Shown here one piece after another: positions 29,794 through 38,755 of a stretch of 64,000 nucleotides of DNA (the first letter of the stretch is position 1; each line of letters opens with the position of its first letter). Below the pieces are notes generated by a model. It saw only the letters and a program-made list of their open reading frames with translations. It was not told the origin of the DNA and ran no database searches. A program made the position numbers and the translations under genes. Source of the stretch: Janthinobacterium aquaticum (GTDB taxonomy: Bacteria; Pseudomonadota; Gammaproteobacteria; Burkholderiales; Burkholderiaceae_D); NCBI RefSeq assembly GCF_009208565.1, contig NZ_WFLK01000008.1, positions 62,001 to 126,000 on the forward strand, read 5' to 3'.

Positions 29794-29895
29794 GCGGTGC
29801 TCCGGTAGTGTCAGAGCTGCTACTGTAGCCCAAGCTGCGGTAGTGTGCATCTGTGGCCTTGCATAGTTGCGCATTTCTTGGCATCGTAGCCCCCC

Positions 29896-31278
29896 ATGAA
29901 ACCCATGCGCCACCATATGTCCAAAATCCTCGCGTTCAGCCGCTTTTCCCTGCGCGATTTTCTCGCCACCGCCGGCCCGACCCTGCTGCTGATTGCCGCC
30001 GTCTGCGCGCTGGCCTACTGGCTGGTCGACCCTGCGCCGCCGCGCCAGGTCAGGCTGTCGACCGGCCAGGACAATAGCGCTTATGAAGAGTTCGGCAAAA
30101 AGTATGCGGCCGCGCTGGCCAAACACGGCATCAAGGTAACCCTGCAGCCCTCGCTGGGCTCGCAGGAAAACCTGCAGCGCCTCAATAGCGGCGGCACCGA
30201 TATCGCCTTTGTGCAAAGCGGCTCGACCGAGCATGCCGACGCCGAACGCCATGGCCTGATCTCGCTGGGCAGCCTGTTTACCGAGCCGGTCTGGCTGTTT
30301 ATGCGCGACGACAAGGCCGTGACCGAACTGACGCAGTTGAAAGGCATGAAGATCAATCTGGGGCCGGAAGGCACAGGCGTGCCGGGACTGTTTCGTCAAT
30401 TGCTGGCTGTCAATGGGGTGGAGGCGAACGAGCTGACGGTAAGCAGTCTGCAAAATACGCCGGCCACCATGGAACTGCTCGAAGGGCGCATCGACGCCCT
30501 GGTATTCAGCTCGGCGCCGGAAGCGCCATTGATCCAGATGCTGCTGCAAACGCCAGGCATCCGGCTGTTTGATTTTTCCCAGGCCGAAGCCTATACGCGG
30601 CGCCTGCCGTTCCTGACCCATGTGGTGCTGCCGCGCGGTATTGTCGATCTGGGGCGCAATATTCCCTCGCAGGATTATCACCTGATCGCACCGACGGCGA
30701 CGCTGGTGGCGCGCGACGACCTGCATCCGGCGCTGGTCGACCTGTTCGTGCAGGCGGCGGCCGGCATCCATGGCGGCACCGGCTGGTTCCAGCAGCAGGG
30801 CCAGTTCCCGTCGGCGCGGTATACGGAAATTCCGGTGGCGCCCGAAGCGCTGAAATTTTACAAGGATGGCGCGCCGGTGCTGCAGCGCTATATGAGTTTC
30901 TGGCTGGCCAATTTTTTTGATCGCATGTGGGTGCTGGTAGTGGCGCTGGGCGCCCTGATACTGCCACTGTCGCGCGTGGTGCCGCCGCTGTATGTCTGGC
31001 GCGTGCGTTCGCGCCTGTATCGCTGGTATGGCCAGTTGCGCCGCGTCGAGCAGGCGCTGGAAGACGTGCCGCCGGCGCAGCGCGCCAGCGTCTATGCGCA
31101 GCAGCTGAAACGGCTCGATGAAATCGAAGAGATGGTCAACCAGATTTCTATTCCACTATCGTTTGCCGATGGCTTGTACGGTCTGCGCAGCCATATCAAC
31201 TTCGTGCGCAAACGCATCCTCACGCTGATGGACGAGCCGGGCTCAGACCAGCGTGATCGACAGCTTGCGTCCGACTAG
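29896..31278 (+). CDS. Membrane-tethered TAXI-family solute-binding protein
   Basis: 460 residues. An N-terminal helix (about 28-44, [17 protein letters not shown]) is followed by a TAXI-type periplasmic binding domain ([57 protein letters not shown]). A second transmembrane segment (about 343-365) leads into a ~95-residue cytoplasmic part with coiled-coil character ([18 protein letters not shown]...[12 protein letters not shown]). TAXI proteins normally feed TRAP permeases, but no permease is adjacent. The architecture suggests a signalling or scaffold role, which is inference. The 3' end overlaps the convergent antitoxin gene by 36 bases. Confidence 0.85.
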   Translation: MKPMRHHMSKILAFSRFSLRDFLATAGPTLLLIAAVCALAYWLVDPAPPRQVRLSTGQDNSAYEEFGKKYAAALAKHGIKVTLQPSLGSQENLQRLNSGGTDIAFVQSGSTEHADAERHGLISLGSLFTEPVWLFMRDDKAVTELTQLKGMKINLGPEGTGVPGLFRQLLAVNGVEANELTVSSLQNTPATMELLEGRIDALVFSSAPEAPLIQMLLQTPGIRLFDFSQAEAYTRRLPFLTHVVLPRGIVDLGRNIPSQDYHLIAPTATLVARDDLHPALVDLFVQAAAGIHGGTGWFQQQGQFPSARYTEIPVAPEALKFYKDGAPVLQRYMSFWLANFFDRMWVLVVALGALILPLSRVVPPLYVWRVRSRLYRWYGQLRRVEQALEDVPPAQRASVYAQQLKRLDEIEEMVNQISIPLSFADGLYGLRSHINFVRKRILTLMDEPGSDQRDRQLASD

Positions 31279-31527
31279 GCTGGCTGCGCGCTCGAGCGTG
31301 GACAGGGTGACGTCGCTGGTCGGATCGAGCAGGCGGTCAAGCTGCGAGCGGCTCGTTTGCAGCAGTTCGGCCATGCGGGTCTTGGACAGCGACTGCTCGC
31401 GCATGGCTTGCGCCAGTTGCCAGGCGATGACTTCCTTGACGGCCTGGTTGCGGGTCTGCTCGAAAATGCCTTCTTCCCTGAGGAAGTCGTCGAGGCTGCT
31501 GCCAAGATGGGGACTAGGGTTGTTCAT
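31243..31527 (-). CDS. XRE-family antitoxin (HigA-like)
   Basis: 94 residues from ATG 31527. The helix-turn-helix is at about residues 35-75 (WQLAQAMREQSLSKTRMAELLQTSRSQLDRLLDP). The start overlaps the stop of the toxin gene (ATGA). Such proteins neutralise the toxin and repress their own operon. Confidence 0.88.
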   Translation of the reverse strand: MNNPSPHLGSSLDDFLREEGIFEQTRNQAVKEVIAWQLAQAMREQSLSKTRMAELLQTSRSQLDRLLDPTSDVTLSTLERAASLVGRKLSITLV

Positions 31528-31874
31528 GACAGATCCTTTGATCGTTTGCGCGCCAGGGCCAGATCGTCGTCCGGCGTGGTGCGGGTTTTCTTGATAAAGC
31601 CGTGCAGTGCAACCAGGCAATCGGCATGCTTGCAGATAATGACGCGCGCAATACGGTTGCCCGGCAGGCTGCTGCGAATTTCGCACAGGCCATGGCCCAG
31701 GTGGCGGCACAAGGGCATGCCGACCGGCCAGCGCCACTGCGCATGCATCAGGTCCTGTCCAATCACATGGCGCTCTTCGGCTGGCAGGCTGCGCAGCCAG
31801 TCGCGCACCGGTTCGCTGCCATTACCGTTGGCATAAAAGACCAGGCTGATCTGCTGTAAATCGGAAGCATCCAT
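31524..31874 (-). CDS. RelE/ParE-superfamily toxin, phage Gp49-like (HigB-like)
   Basis: 116 residues. The pattern FYANGNGSEPVRDWLRSLPAEERHVIGQDL...GLCEIRSSLPGNRIARVIICKHADCLVALHGFIKKTRTTPDDDLALARKR is that of Gp49-like HigB proteins, which cleave mRNA on the ribosome. Toxin-first order and a 4-base overlap with an XRE antitoxin are typical of higBA modules. Confidence 0.88.
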   Translation of the reverse strand: MDASDLQQISLVFYANGNGSEPVRDWLRSLPAEERHVIGQDLMHAQWRWPVGMPLCRHLGHGLCEIRSSLPGNRIARVIICKHADCLVALHGFIKKTRTTPDDDLALARKRSKDLS

Positions 31875-31890
31875 GATGCACCCTTACGTT

Positions 31891-31906
31891 GTACTATAAA
31901 AGGTAC
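31891..31906. promoter_or_regulatory. Candidate operator of the toxin-antitoxin operon
   Basis: GTACTATAAAAGGTAC is an imperfect dyad 17 bases before the toxin start. It includes TATAGT (minus strand), which could be a -10 element. It would suit binding by the XRE antitoxin; not verified. Confidence 0.3.
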
Positions 31907-32017
31907 TTCGTTTCAAGGTATTTTTGTCGTGTACATAAAAAGAAGTGCCATGGATGGTTTTACGCGTCTGACGGCGGGGCAACCGGCAGGCAGATCAAAG
32001 GTGTGTCAAAAATGCGT

Positions 32018-32476
32018 TCAGGCGCCCAGCCACGGCAGCCCGGCCTGACACCAGCCGCCTGTCTGCTTGCGGTGGCCTTCGGCATCCTTGTCACCCTCGA
32101 AGCCTTGCAGGATGTCAAAGCAGTTGGCATAGCCGTGTTCGGTGGCCAGTTTGGCTGCATGGCGTGAACGTACGCCGGAACGGCACAGGAACAGCAGCAC
32201 TTGCTCTTTGCTGGCCTGGGTGGCGAGCTGATCCACAAAATCGGGATTGGGCAGGCCGCCCGGATAGGTTGACCATTGCACTGCACCATGCTGGGCCTCG
32301 GCGATGGTGACGCGGCCCACCCAGTCGCGCTCGGCATTGGTGCGTACATCGATCAGCTTGATGGCGGCGTCCGCTTGCAGCAGCGCGTAGGCTTCCTGCG
32401 GCGTCACGGCGCCTGCATAAGGGGTAGTGGCGTCGGCGCGTGCGCGCGCTTGTTGCAACAGCTCAGCGGTGGTCAT
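32018..32476 (-). CDS. Rhodanese-like sulfurtransferase domain protein
   Basis: 152 residues, one rhodanese domain with the active-site loop LCRSGVRSRHAA (Cys98) and the upstream LIDVRTNAERDWVGRV segment. No signal peptide. It probably transfers sulfane sulfur in the cytoplasm. Divergent from glnA. Confidence 0.9.
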   Translation of the reverse strand: MTTAELLQQARARADATTPYAGAVTPQEAYALLQADAAIKLIDVRTNAERDWVGRVTIAEAQHGAVQWSTYPGGLPNPDFVDQLATQASKEQVLLFLCRSGVRSRHAAKLATEHGYANCFDILQGFEGDKDAEGHRKQTGGWCQAGLPWLGA

Positions 32477-32598
32477 GGCGTTCTCGATGAAAGTAGCGGT
32501 GGCCTGATTATAGTGTGGCGTGGGCGCACCGCAATGTGCTGGTGCTGCACCAGTCGGGATGCACCAAGATGTGGCGTTTACAAATTTTCAGAAGAAAA

Positions 32599-32615
32599 TG
32601 CACATCGTTGGTGCA
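32599..32615. promoter_or_regulatory. NtrC-type binding site 1 upstream of glnA
   Basis: TGCACATCGTTGGTGCA is a 17-base dyad of the form T-GCAC-N7-GTGC-A, matching the enterobacterial NtrC consensus. Its centre is about 173 bases before the inferred transcription start. Confidence 0.75.
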
Positions 32616-32627
32616 TTATTTGTTTCT

Positions 32628-32644
32628 CGCACTTGCTTGGTGCA
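32628..32644. promoter_or_regulatory. NtrC-type binding site 2 upstream of glnA
   Basis: CGCACTTGCTTGGTGCA has the same GCAC-N7-GTGC dyad, 29 bases centre to centre from site 1, close to three helical turns. Paired strong sites upstream of glnA are the classical NtrC enhancer layout. Confidence 0.75.
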
Positions 32645-32753
32645 TTTTTGTTTCTCACGACAAGTCATGAGAAAATGCATAGAAATCGAGTAGGAGCAGT
32701 CTTACACAGTGAGCGCGACGGTTTCAGCCGGGCGGCCTTGGCCTTGTCTAAGC

Positions 32754-32769
32754 TGGCATGGAATCTGCT
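32754..32769 (+). promoter_or_regulatory. Sigma-54 promoter of glnA
   Basis: TGGCATG-GAAT-CTGCT fits the -24/-12 consensus TGGCACG-N4-TTGCW with the invariant GG and GC at the correct 10-base spacing and two mismatches. It lies about 100 bases before the glnA ATG. The rest of the 392-base region also holds an inverted repeat (TTTCTCA...TGAGAAA near 32651-32674). Confidence 0.75.
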
Positions 32770-32868
32770 ATGATTCCTGTGAGTTTTGGTGACACGCAAT
32801 GTTTGCTTCGATCCATCAGCCCGGACGCATTAAGGTCGGCTCACCCCACATTCATTTAGGAGATACGC

Positions 32869-34284
32869 ATGGCAATGACAGCCGCAGAAGTCTTGAAGAT
32901 GGTAGAAGAGAACGAAGTCAAATTCGTTGATTTCCGCTTTGCCGACACCCGTGGCAAAGAGCAGCACGTGACGGTACCCGTGTCCCATTTCGACATGGAC
33001 AAATTTGAATCGGGCCACGCCTTTGACGGCTCCTCGATCGCTGGCTGGAAAGGTATCGAAGCGTCCGACATGATCCTGCTGCCGGACCCAAGCACTGCCA
33101 ATATCGACCCGTTCATGGAAGAAACCACGCTGTTCATGCAGTGCGACGTGATCGAGCCGTCGGACGGCAAAGGCTATGACCGCGACCCGCGCTCGATCGC
33201 GAAACGCGCAGAAGCCTACCTGAAATCGTCGGGCATGGGCGACACCGCCTACTTCGGCCCTGAGCCAGAATTTTTCATTTTCGACAACGTTCGCTGGAAA
33301 ATCGACATGTCGGGCTGCTTCGTCAAGATCGGTTCGGACGAAGGCTCCTGGTCGACCGGCAAGGACATCGAAGGCGGCAACAGCGGCCATCGTCCTACCG
33401 TCAAGGGCGGCTACTTCCCAGTGCCACCAGTGGACAGCTTCCAGGACATGCGTTCGGAAATGTGCCTGATCCTCGAATCGCTGGGCATTCCGGTCGAAGT
33501 GCATCACCATGAAGTTGCCGGCGCCGGCCAGAATGAAATCGGCACCAAGTTCTCGACCCTGGTCGAGCGCGCCGACTGGACGCAAAACCTGAAATACGTG
33601 GTCTGGAACGTCGCGCACAGCTATGGCAAGACCGCCACCTTCATGCCAAAACCGATCGTTGGCGACAACGGCTCGGGCATGCACGTGCACCAATCGGTAT
33701 GGAAAGACGGCAAGAACCTGTTTGCTGGCGACGGCTATGCCGGCCTGTCGGACTTCGCGCTGTACTACATCGGCGGCATCATCAAGCATGCCAAGGCACT
33801 GAACGCGATCACCAACCCTGGCACCAACTCGTACAAACGCCTGGTTCCTGGCTACGAAGCACCGGTCAAGCTGGCATACTCGGCGAAAAACCGTTCGGCC
33901 TCGATCCGTATTCCACACGTGGCCAATCCAAAAGGCCGTCGCGTCGAAGCGCGTTTCCCGGATCCACTGGCCAACCCGTACCTGTGCTTTGCAGCCCTGC
34001 TGATGGCCGGTCTGGACGGCGTTGCCAACAAGATCCATCCGGGCGAAGCCGCCTCGAAAGATCTGTACCATCTGCCGCCTGAGGAAGATGCACTGATCCC
34101 TACCGTCTGCGCTTCGCTGGAAGAAGCCCTGGAAGCGCTGGACAAGGACCGCGAATTCCTGACCCGTGGCGGCGTATTCAGCGACTCCATGATCGACGCT
34201 TACCTGGAACTGAAAATGCAGGACGTGCAGCGCATGCGCATGACCACGCATCCAGCCGAGTTCGACATGTACTACTCGCTGTAA
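32869..34284 (+). CDS. glnA: Glutamine synthetase, type I
   Basis: 471 residues. The beta-grasp N domain ([21 protein letters not shown]...[17 protein letters not shown]) and catalytic domain ([31 protein letters not shown]) are complete. The adenylylation loop has Tyr400 in [10 protein letters not shown], so activity can be switched by GlnE, encoded at 53892-56636. It makes glutamine from glutamate and ammonia. Expression is predicted to depend on sigma-54 and NtrC, encoded just downstream. Confidence 0.98.
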   Translation: MAMTAAEVLKMVEENEVKFVDFRFADTRGKEQHVTVPVSHFDMDKFESGHAFDGSSIAGWKGIEASDMILLPDPSTANIDPFMEETTLFMQCDVIEPSDGKGYDRDPRSIAKRAEAYLKSSGMGDTAYFGPEPEFFIFDNVRWKIDMSGCFVKIGSDEGSWSTGKDIEGGNSGHRPTVKGGYFPVPPVDSFQDMRSEMCLILESLGIPVEVHHHEVAGAGQNEIGTKFSTLVERADWTQNLKYVVWNVAHSYGKTATFMPKPIVGDNGSGMHVHQSVWKDGKNLFAGDGYAGLSDFALYYIGGIIKHAKALNAITNPGTNSYKRLVPGYEAPVKLAYSAKNRSASIRIPHVANPKGRRVEARFPDPLANPYLCFAALLMAGLDGVANKIHPGEAASKDLYHLPPEEDALIPTVCASLEEALEALDKDREFLTRGGVFSDSMIDAYLELKMQDVQRMRMTTHPAEFDMYYSL

Positions 34285-34321
34285 TGGCGTAATGCCGGCA
34301 CACTGCCGGCAGTGTCTGTGA

Positions 34322-34358
34322 CGCGGGGCAAGACGATGGTCTGCCCCGCGTTTTTTTT
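34322..34358 (+). terminator. Terminator of glnA
   Basis: CGCGGGGCA pairs with TGCCCCGCG across an 11-base loop and is followed by eight T. It separates glnA from the DUF4124-ntrBC unit. Confidence 0.92.
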
Positions 34359-34418
34359 GGCGAAGTTCGATCATGCATGTTGTATAGTCGGCGCAGTACC
34401 GGCTGACAGGAGTGAAGA

Positions 34419-34925
34419 TTGACCAAGCAATACAGAATCGCACTGGCGGCAAGCTTGCTCGCTGCCAGTGCTCACGCGCATGGGCAGCTGTATGTCTGCA
34501 GCGATGCGCAAGGACACAAGACCTATACCGACAAGCGTGAGCATGCTGCCTGCAAGCTGCTCGATCTGCCCGGCGCGATGATTGAGGCGCCGCGGCGCAG
34601 CGCGCCGATTGCCGCGCCCACTGCCAGGGCGCCAGCCGTGGTGGCGGCCAGTGCCGCAGCAGCAGGTGCTTTTCCCCGTGTCGACAGTGCCGAACAGCGC
34701 GCGCGCGACCTGGACCGGCGCCAGATCTTGCAAGACGAACTGCGCAGCGAGGAGCAGAAACTGGCCACCCTGCGCCAGGAATTCAACCAGGGCCAGCCCG
34801 AGCGGCAGGGCAATGAGCGCAACTACGCGCTGTACCAGGAGCGCGTGGTGCAACTGAAAGACAATATCGGCCGCACACAGCAGAACGTCGAGGCCCTGAG
34901 ACGCGAGATTGCCAATATCCGATGA
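34419..34925 (+). CDS. DUF4124 domain-containing exported protein
   Basis: 168 residues from a TTG start at 34419, which has AGGAG 6 bases upstream and yields a signal peptide (YRIALAASLLAASAHAHG). The DUF4124 core is LYVCSDAQGHKTYTDKREHAACKLL. An alanine-rich linker and a C-terminal coiled coil (about 95-165) follow. Its TGA overlaps the ntrB ATG, so it is coupled to ntrB. The function is unknown; its place between glnA and ntrB is worth noting. Confidence 0.88.
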   Translation: MTKQYRIALAASLLAASAHAHGQLYVCSDAQGHKTYTDKREHAACKLLDLPGAMIEAPRRSAPIAAPTARAPAVVAASAAAAGAFPRVDSAEQRARDLDRRQILQDELRSEEQKLATLRQEFNQGQPERQGNERNYALYQERVVQLKDNIGRTQQNVEALRREIANIR

Positions 34926-36010
34926 TGACAGACACCATGAATGGCCGCCCGCCCCATCTGGCCGGGCTTGATTTGCTGGCTTCGGCCGTGATCGTGCTCG
35001 ACAGTGACGGGCGCATCAGCTTTGCCAATGCGGCGGCGGAAAACCTGCTGGAAAGTTCCCTCAAGGCGCTGTCGCGGCAAAAGCTGACGGCGCTGTTTCT
35101 CAATCCGGACGAGCTGGCCGGCATCTGCGCACAGGCGCTCGAGCACAAGTTTTCCGACCTGCGCCAGGACCTGACGCTGGAGCGGGCAGGGCGTGAGCCG
35201 CTGCGTGTGCACAGCATTATCAGCGCGCTCGACGGCGCCGACGCCAGCATCGTCGTCGAATTGCGCGAAAACGTGCAGCAGCTCAAGCTCGACCGTGAAG
35301 AGCGCATCCTCGACCAGAGCCAGGTCAACAAGGAGCTGATCCGCAACCTGGCCCATGAGATCAAGAATCCGCTGGGCGGCATCCGCGGCGCGGCGCAGCT
35401 GCTGGAGCTGGAACTGCCGGCGCTGCACCTCAGTGAGTTGCGTGAATACACGCAGGTGATCATCAAGGAGGCGGACCGTCTGCAGACGCTGGTCGACCGC
35501 CTGCTGGCGCCGCACCGCCGGCCGCATATCGTGGGCGACGTCAATATCCATGAAGTGTGCGAGCGCGTGCGCAGCCTGATCCTGGCCGAGTTTCCGGTCG
35601 GGCTGACGATTTTGCGCGACTACGACGCCTCGATACCCGAGTTTCGCGGCGACAAGGAGCAACTGATACAGACGGTGCTCAATATTGCCCATAACGCGGC
35701 GCAAGCCTTGTCTGAGCGCATCGAAACCGGTGATGCCGAGCTGGTTTTCAAGACCCGCGTGGCGCGCCAGGTGACCCTGGCCAAGGTGCGTTACGGCCTG
35801 GCATTAGACTTGCATATCATTGACAATGGACCGGGCATCGCACCCCAGATCCGCGACCGGATTTTCTACCCGCTGGTGTCGGGCAGGGAAGGCGGCAGCG
35901 GTTTGGGGTTGACGCTGGCACAGACCTTCGTGCAACAGCACATGGGCGTGATCGAGTGCGAAAGCCGGCCTGGATATACCGATTTCAGGATCGTTTTACC
36001 TTTGCCATAA
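34922..36010 (+). CDS. ntrB: Nitrogen regulation sensor kinase NtrB
   Basis: 362 residues, soluble. A PAS domain (about 15-110) precedes the phospho-acceptor His145 in RNLAHEIKNPLGGIRGAAQLLELEL and an ATPase domain (NIAHNAAQAL; DNGPGIAPQIRDRIFYPLVSGREGGSGLGL). It phosphorylates or dephosphorylates NtrC depending on the PII signal protein. The start overlaps the DUF4124 stop; ntrC follows after 61 bases. Confidence 0.95.
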   Translation: MMTDTMNGRPPHLAGLDLLASAVIVLDSDGRISFANAAAENLLESSLKALSRQKLTALFLNPDELAGICAQALEHKFSDLRQDLTLERAGREPLRVHSIISALDGADASIVVELRENVQQLKLDREERILDQSQVNKELIRNLAHEIKNPLGGIRGAAQLLELELPALHLSELREYTQVIIKEADRLQTLVDRLLAPHRRPHIVGDVNIHEVCERVRSLILAEFPVGLTILRDYDASIPEFRGDKEQLIQTVLNIAHNAAQALSERIETGDAELVFKTRVARQVTLAKVRYGLALDLHIIDNGPGIAPQIRDRIFYPLVSGREGGSGLGLTLAQTFVQQHMGVIECESRPGYTDFRIVLPLP

Positions 36011-36071
36011 GCGTGGGAAGCGCCTGCCGTCGTATCCCACTCATGAAATCCATTGCGGGACGCACACACTA

Positions 36072-37583
36072 ATGAAGCCAATCTGGATAGTTGACGACGA
36101 CGAATCAATCCGCTGGGTGCTGGAAAAAGCCCTGGCCCGCGAAAACCTCGCCACCAAAAGTTTTTCCAACGCACGCGACGCCATGGCGGCGCTCGAGTTC
36201 GACACGCCGCAAGTGCTGGTATCCGATATCCGCATGCCGGGCGCCTCGGGACTGGAACTGCTGCAAACGGTCAAGTCGCGCCATCCTGGCTTGCCGGTCA
36301 TTATCATCACGGCCTTTTCCGACCTCGATTCGGCCGTGGCGGCCTTCCAGGGCGGCGCCTTTGAATACCTGGCCAAGCCTTTCGATATCGACAAGGCGGT
36401 CGAACTGATACGCCGCGCGCTCGACGAGAGCCTGCGCGAAACAAGCGTCGAGTCAGGGCCGTCGGAAACGCCGGAAATCCTCGGCCAGGCGCCGGCCATG
36501 CAGGAGGTATTCCGTGCCATTGGCCGCCTGTCGCAGTCGAACGTGACGGTGTTAATTACCGGCGAATCGGGCTCAGGCAAGGAACTGGTGGCCCGCGCGC
36601 TGCACAAGCACAGCCCGCGCTCGGCGCAACCCTTTATTGCCCTGAACACGGCGGCAATCCCGAAAGATCTGCTCGAATCCGAGCTGTTCGGCCACGAGCG
36701 CGGTGCCTTTACCGGCGCGCAAACGACGCGCCGCGGACGCTTCGAGCAGGCCGAGAACGGTACCCTGTTTTTAGACGAGATCGGCGACATGCCGTTTGAC
36801 CTGCAGACGCGCCTGCTGCGCGTGCTGTCGGACGGCCACTTCTATCGCGTTGGCGGCCATCAGCCGATGAAGGCCAATGTGCGCGTGATTACCGCCACCC
36901 ACCAGAACCTCGAGCAGCGTGTGCGCGACGGGCTGTTCCGCGAAGACTTGTATCACCGGCTCAACGTGATCCGTTTGCGCCTGCCGAGCTTGCGTGAGCG
37001 GCGCGAGGATATCCCCATTCTGGTGCGCCACTTTCTGGTGCAAAGTGCGCGCCAGCTTGGCGTTGAGGCCAAGCGCATGAGCGACGCCACCATGCAGTTC
37101 CTGAGCGGCCTCGAGCTGCCCGGCAATGTGCGCCAGCTGGAAAACCTGTGCAACTGGATTACCGTGATGGCGCCGGGGCAGACGGTCGAGATCAAGGACT
37201 TGCCGTTGGAGCTGACGCAGGAGCAGGGTGAAGGCGTTCCTGCCAGCAGCCTGGCGGTGGCGCCGATCGCGCAGGAAGCGGCCACAGCACTTCCTGCCGC
37301 TGCGCCGCAGGGCGGGCAGGTGTTCGACGCTGCCGCACCAGCCAATGGCGCGCCGCCAGGCTGGATCGGCCTGCTGGAACTGCAGGCCGCCGGCATGCTG
37401 GGCGCCGGTCAGCAGGAGGTGATGGCGGTGCTGGGGCGCCAGTTCGAGTCGGCCCTGATCAAGACGGCGCTCAAGCATACGCACGGGCGCAAGAACGATG
37501 CGGCTGTGCGCCTGGGAATCGGGCGCAATACCATCACGCGCAAGATTTCCGAACTGGGCATCGACGGCGCCAAGGAGGATTAG
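36072..37583 (+). CDS. ntrC: Nitrogen regulation response regulator NtrC
   Basis: 503 residues. The receiver domain has Asp52 in VSDIRMPG. The sigma-54 AAA+ domain has Walker A GESGSGKE, the GAFTGA loop that contacts sigma-54, and Walker B LFLDEIGDMP. A Fis-type helix-turn-helix closes the protein (ALKHTHGRKNDAAVRLGIGRNTITRKISELGI). It is the likely activator of the glnA promoter seen at 32754. Confidence 0.97.
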   Translation: MKPIWIVDDDESIRWVLEKALARENLATKSFSNARDAMAALEFDTPQVLVSDIRMPGASGLELLQTVKSRHPGLPVIIITAFSDLDSAVAAFQGGAFEYLAKPFDIDKAVELIRRALDESLRETSVESGPSETPEILGQAPAMQEVFRAIGRLSQSNVTVLITGESGSGKELVARALHKHSPRSAQPFIALNTAAIPKDLLESELFGHERGAFTGAQTTRRGRFEQAENGTLFLDEIGDMPFDLQTRLLRVLSDGHFYRVGGHQPMKANVRVITATHQNLEQRVRDGLFREDLYHRLNVIRLRLPSLRERREDIPILVRHFLVQSARQLGVEAKRMSDATMQFLSGLELPGNVRQLENLCNWITVMAPGQTVEIKDLPLELTQEQGEGVPASSLAVAPIAQEAATALPAAAPQGGQVFDAAAPANGAPPGWIGLLELQAAGMLGAGQQEVMAVLGRQFESALIKTALKHTHGRKNDAAVRLGIGRNTITRKISELGIDGAKED

Positions 37584-37670
37584 CAGGAGGATGCCTTATT
37601 GCGGGAAAATACCATTTTCGTCACGATCGGGTAAGCTGGCGGCTACCGTATTGAAGATGGTGGAAACCGT

Positions 37671-38636
37671 ATGCTGATTAACTGTGTAGCCTACCAGGAT
37701 GGCAAGAAACTGGCCGACGTGCCAGTCGACGATATCAGCGATTATGTGGAACGCCCGGACTGCTTTGTCTGGGTGGCCCTGCGCGATGCAACCCCCGAAG
37801 AACTCAAGCAGATGCAGCATGAATTCTGCCTGCATGAACTGGCGGTCGAGGACGCCCAGCGCGGCCACCAGCGCCCGAAAATCGAGGAATATGGCGATTC
37901 GCTGTTTGCCGTGGTCAAGATCGTGGAGATGGCCGGCGACGAGTTGGTGCTGGGTGAAATCGATATTTTTGTCGGCAGCAACTATGTGCTGTCCTCGCGC
38001 ACCAACAGCGCCCAGGGCTTCCTGGGCGTGCGCGCGCGCGCCGAGCGTGAACCGCATTTGCTGCGCCAGGGCTCGGCCTTTGTACTGTATGCGCTGATGG
38101 ATGCGGTGGTCGACCGCTACTTTCCCGTGCTCGATGCGCTCGAATCGGAGCTCGAGCAGATCGAAGACCGCATGTTCGATTCCGGCGCCGAGCGCGACAA
38201 TATCGAACGGCTGTACCAGCTGAAGCGCAAGGTGATGGTGCTGCGTCATGTGGTGGCGCCGTTGATGGAGGCAGTCGGCAAGCTGCATGGCGGCCGGGTG
38301 CCGCCGCTGGCGCACGATACGCAGGAATATTTCCGTGATGTTCACGATCATCTGGCGCGCATCAACAGCTCGCTCGACTCCATCCGCGACACCATCAGCA
38401 CCGCGATCCAGGTCAACCTGTCGATGGTGGCCATCGATGAAAGCGAAGTCAACAAGCAACTGGCGGCCTGGGCGGCTATCTTTGCCGTATTCACCGCCTT
38501 TGCCGGCGTGTGGGGCATGAACTTCAAATTCATGCCTGAGCTCGACTGGCATTATGGCTATCCGGTCGCCGTGCTGGTGATGTGCGGCGTGGCCGGCTAT
38601 ATGTACCGCCGCTTCAAGCGTGCAGGGTGGCTGTAA
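37671..38636 (+). CDS. corA: CorA-family magnesium/cobalt transporter
   Basis: 321 residues. A large cytoplasmic N domain ends in a long helix, followed by two C-terminal transmembrane helices. The selectivity motif GMNF is present in GVWGMNFKFMPELDWHYG, where tryptophan replaces the usual tyrosine before GMN. The basic C-terminal tail YRRFKRAGWL is typical. Confidence 0.92.
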   Translation: MLINCVAYQDGKKLADVPVDDISDYVERPDCFVWVALRDATPEELKQMQHEFCLHELAVEDAQRGHQRPKIEEYGDSLFAVVKIVEMAGDELVLGEIDIFVGSNYVLSSRTNSAQGFLGVRARAEREPHLLRQGSAFVLYALMDAVVDRYFPVLDALESELEQIEDRMFDSGAERDNIERLYQLKRKVMVLRHVVAPLMEAVGKLHGGRVPPLAHDTQEYFRDVHDHLARINSSLDSIRDTISTAIQVNLSMVAIDESEVNKQLAAWAAIFAVFTAFAGVWGMNFKFMPELDWHYGYPVAVLVMCGVAGYMYRRFKRAGWL

Positions 38637-38755
38637 AATACCGGTAAATCTAAGCTATTGAACAACTTCTAAGGGTACAATCGGGAGCGGCGCGTCGCGC
38701 CGACAGGCCACGCCGACCGGCCATGGACGCACGCGAGGGTGCGCAGGGAGCATTC

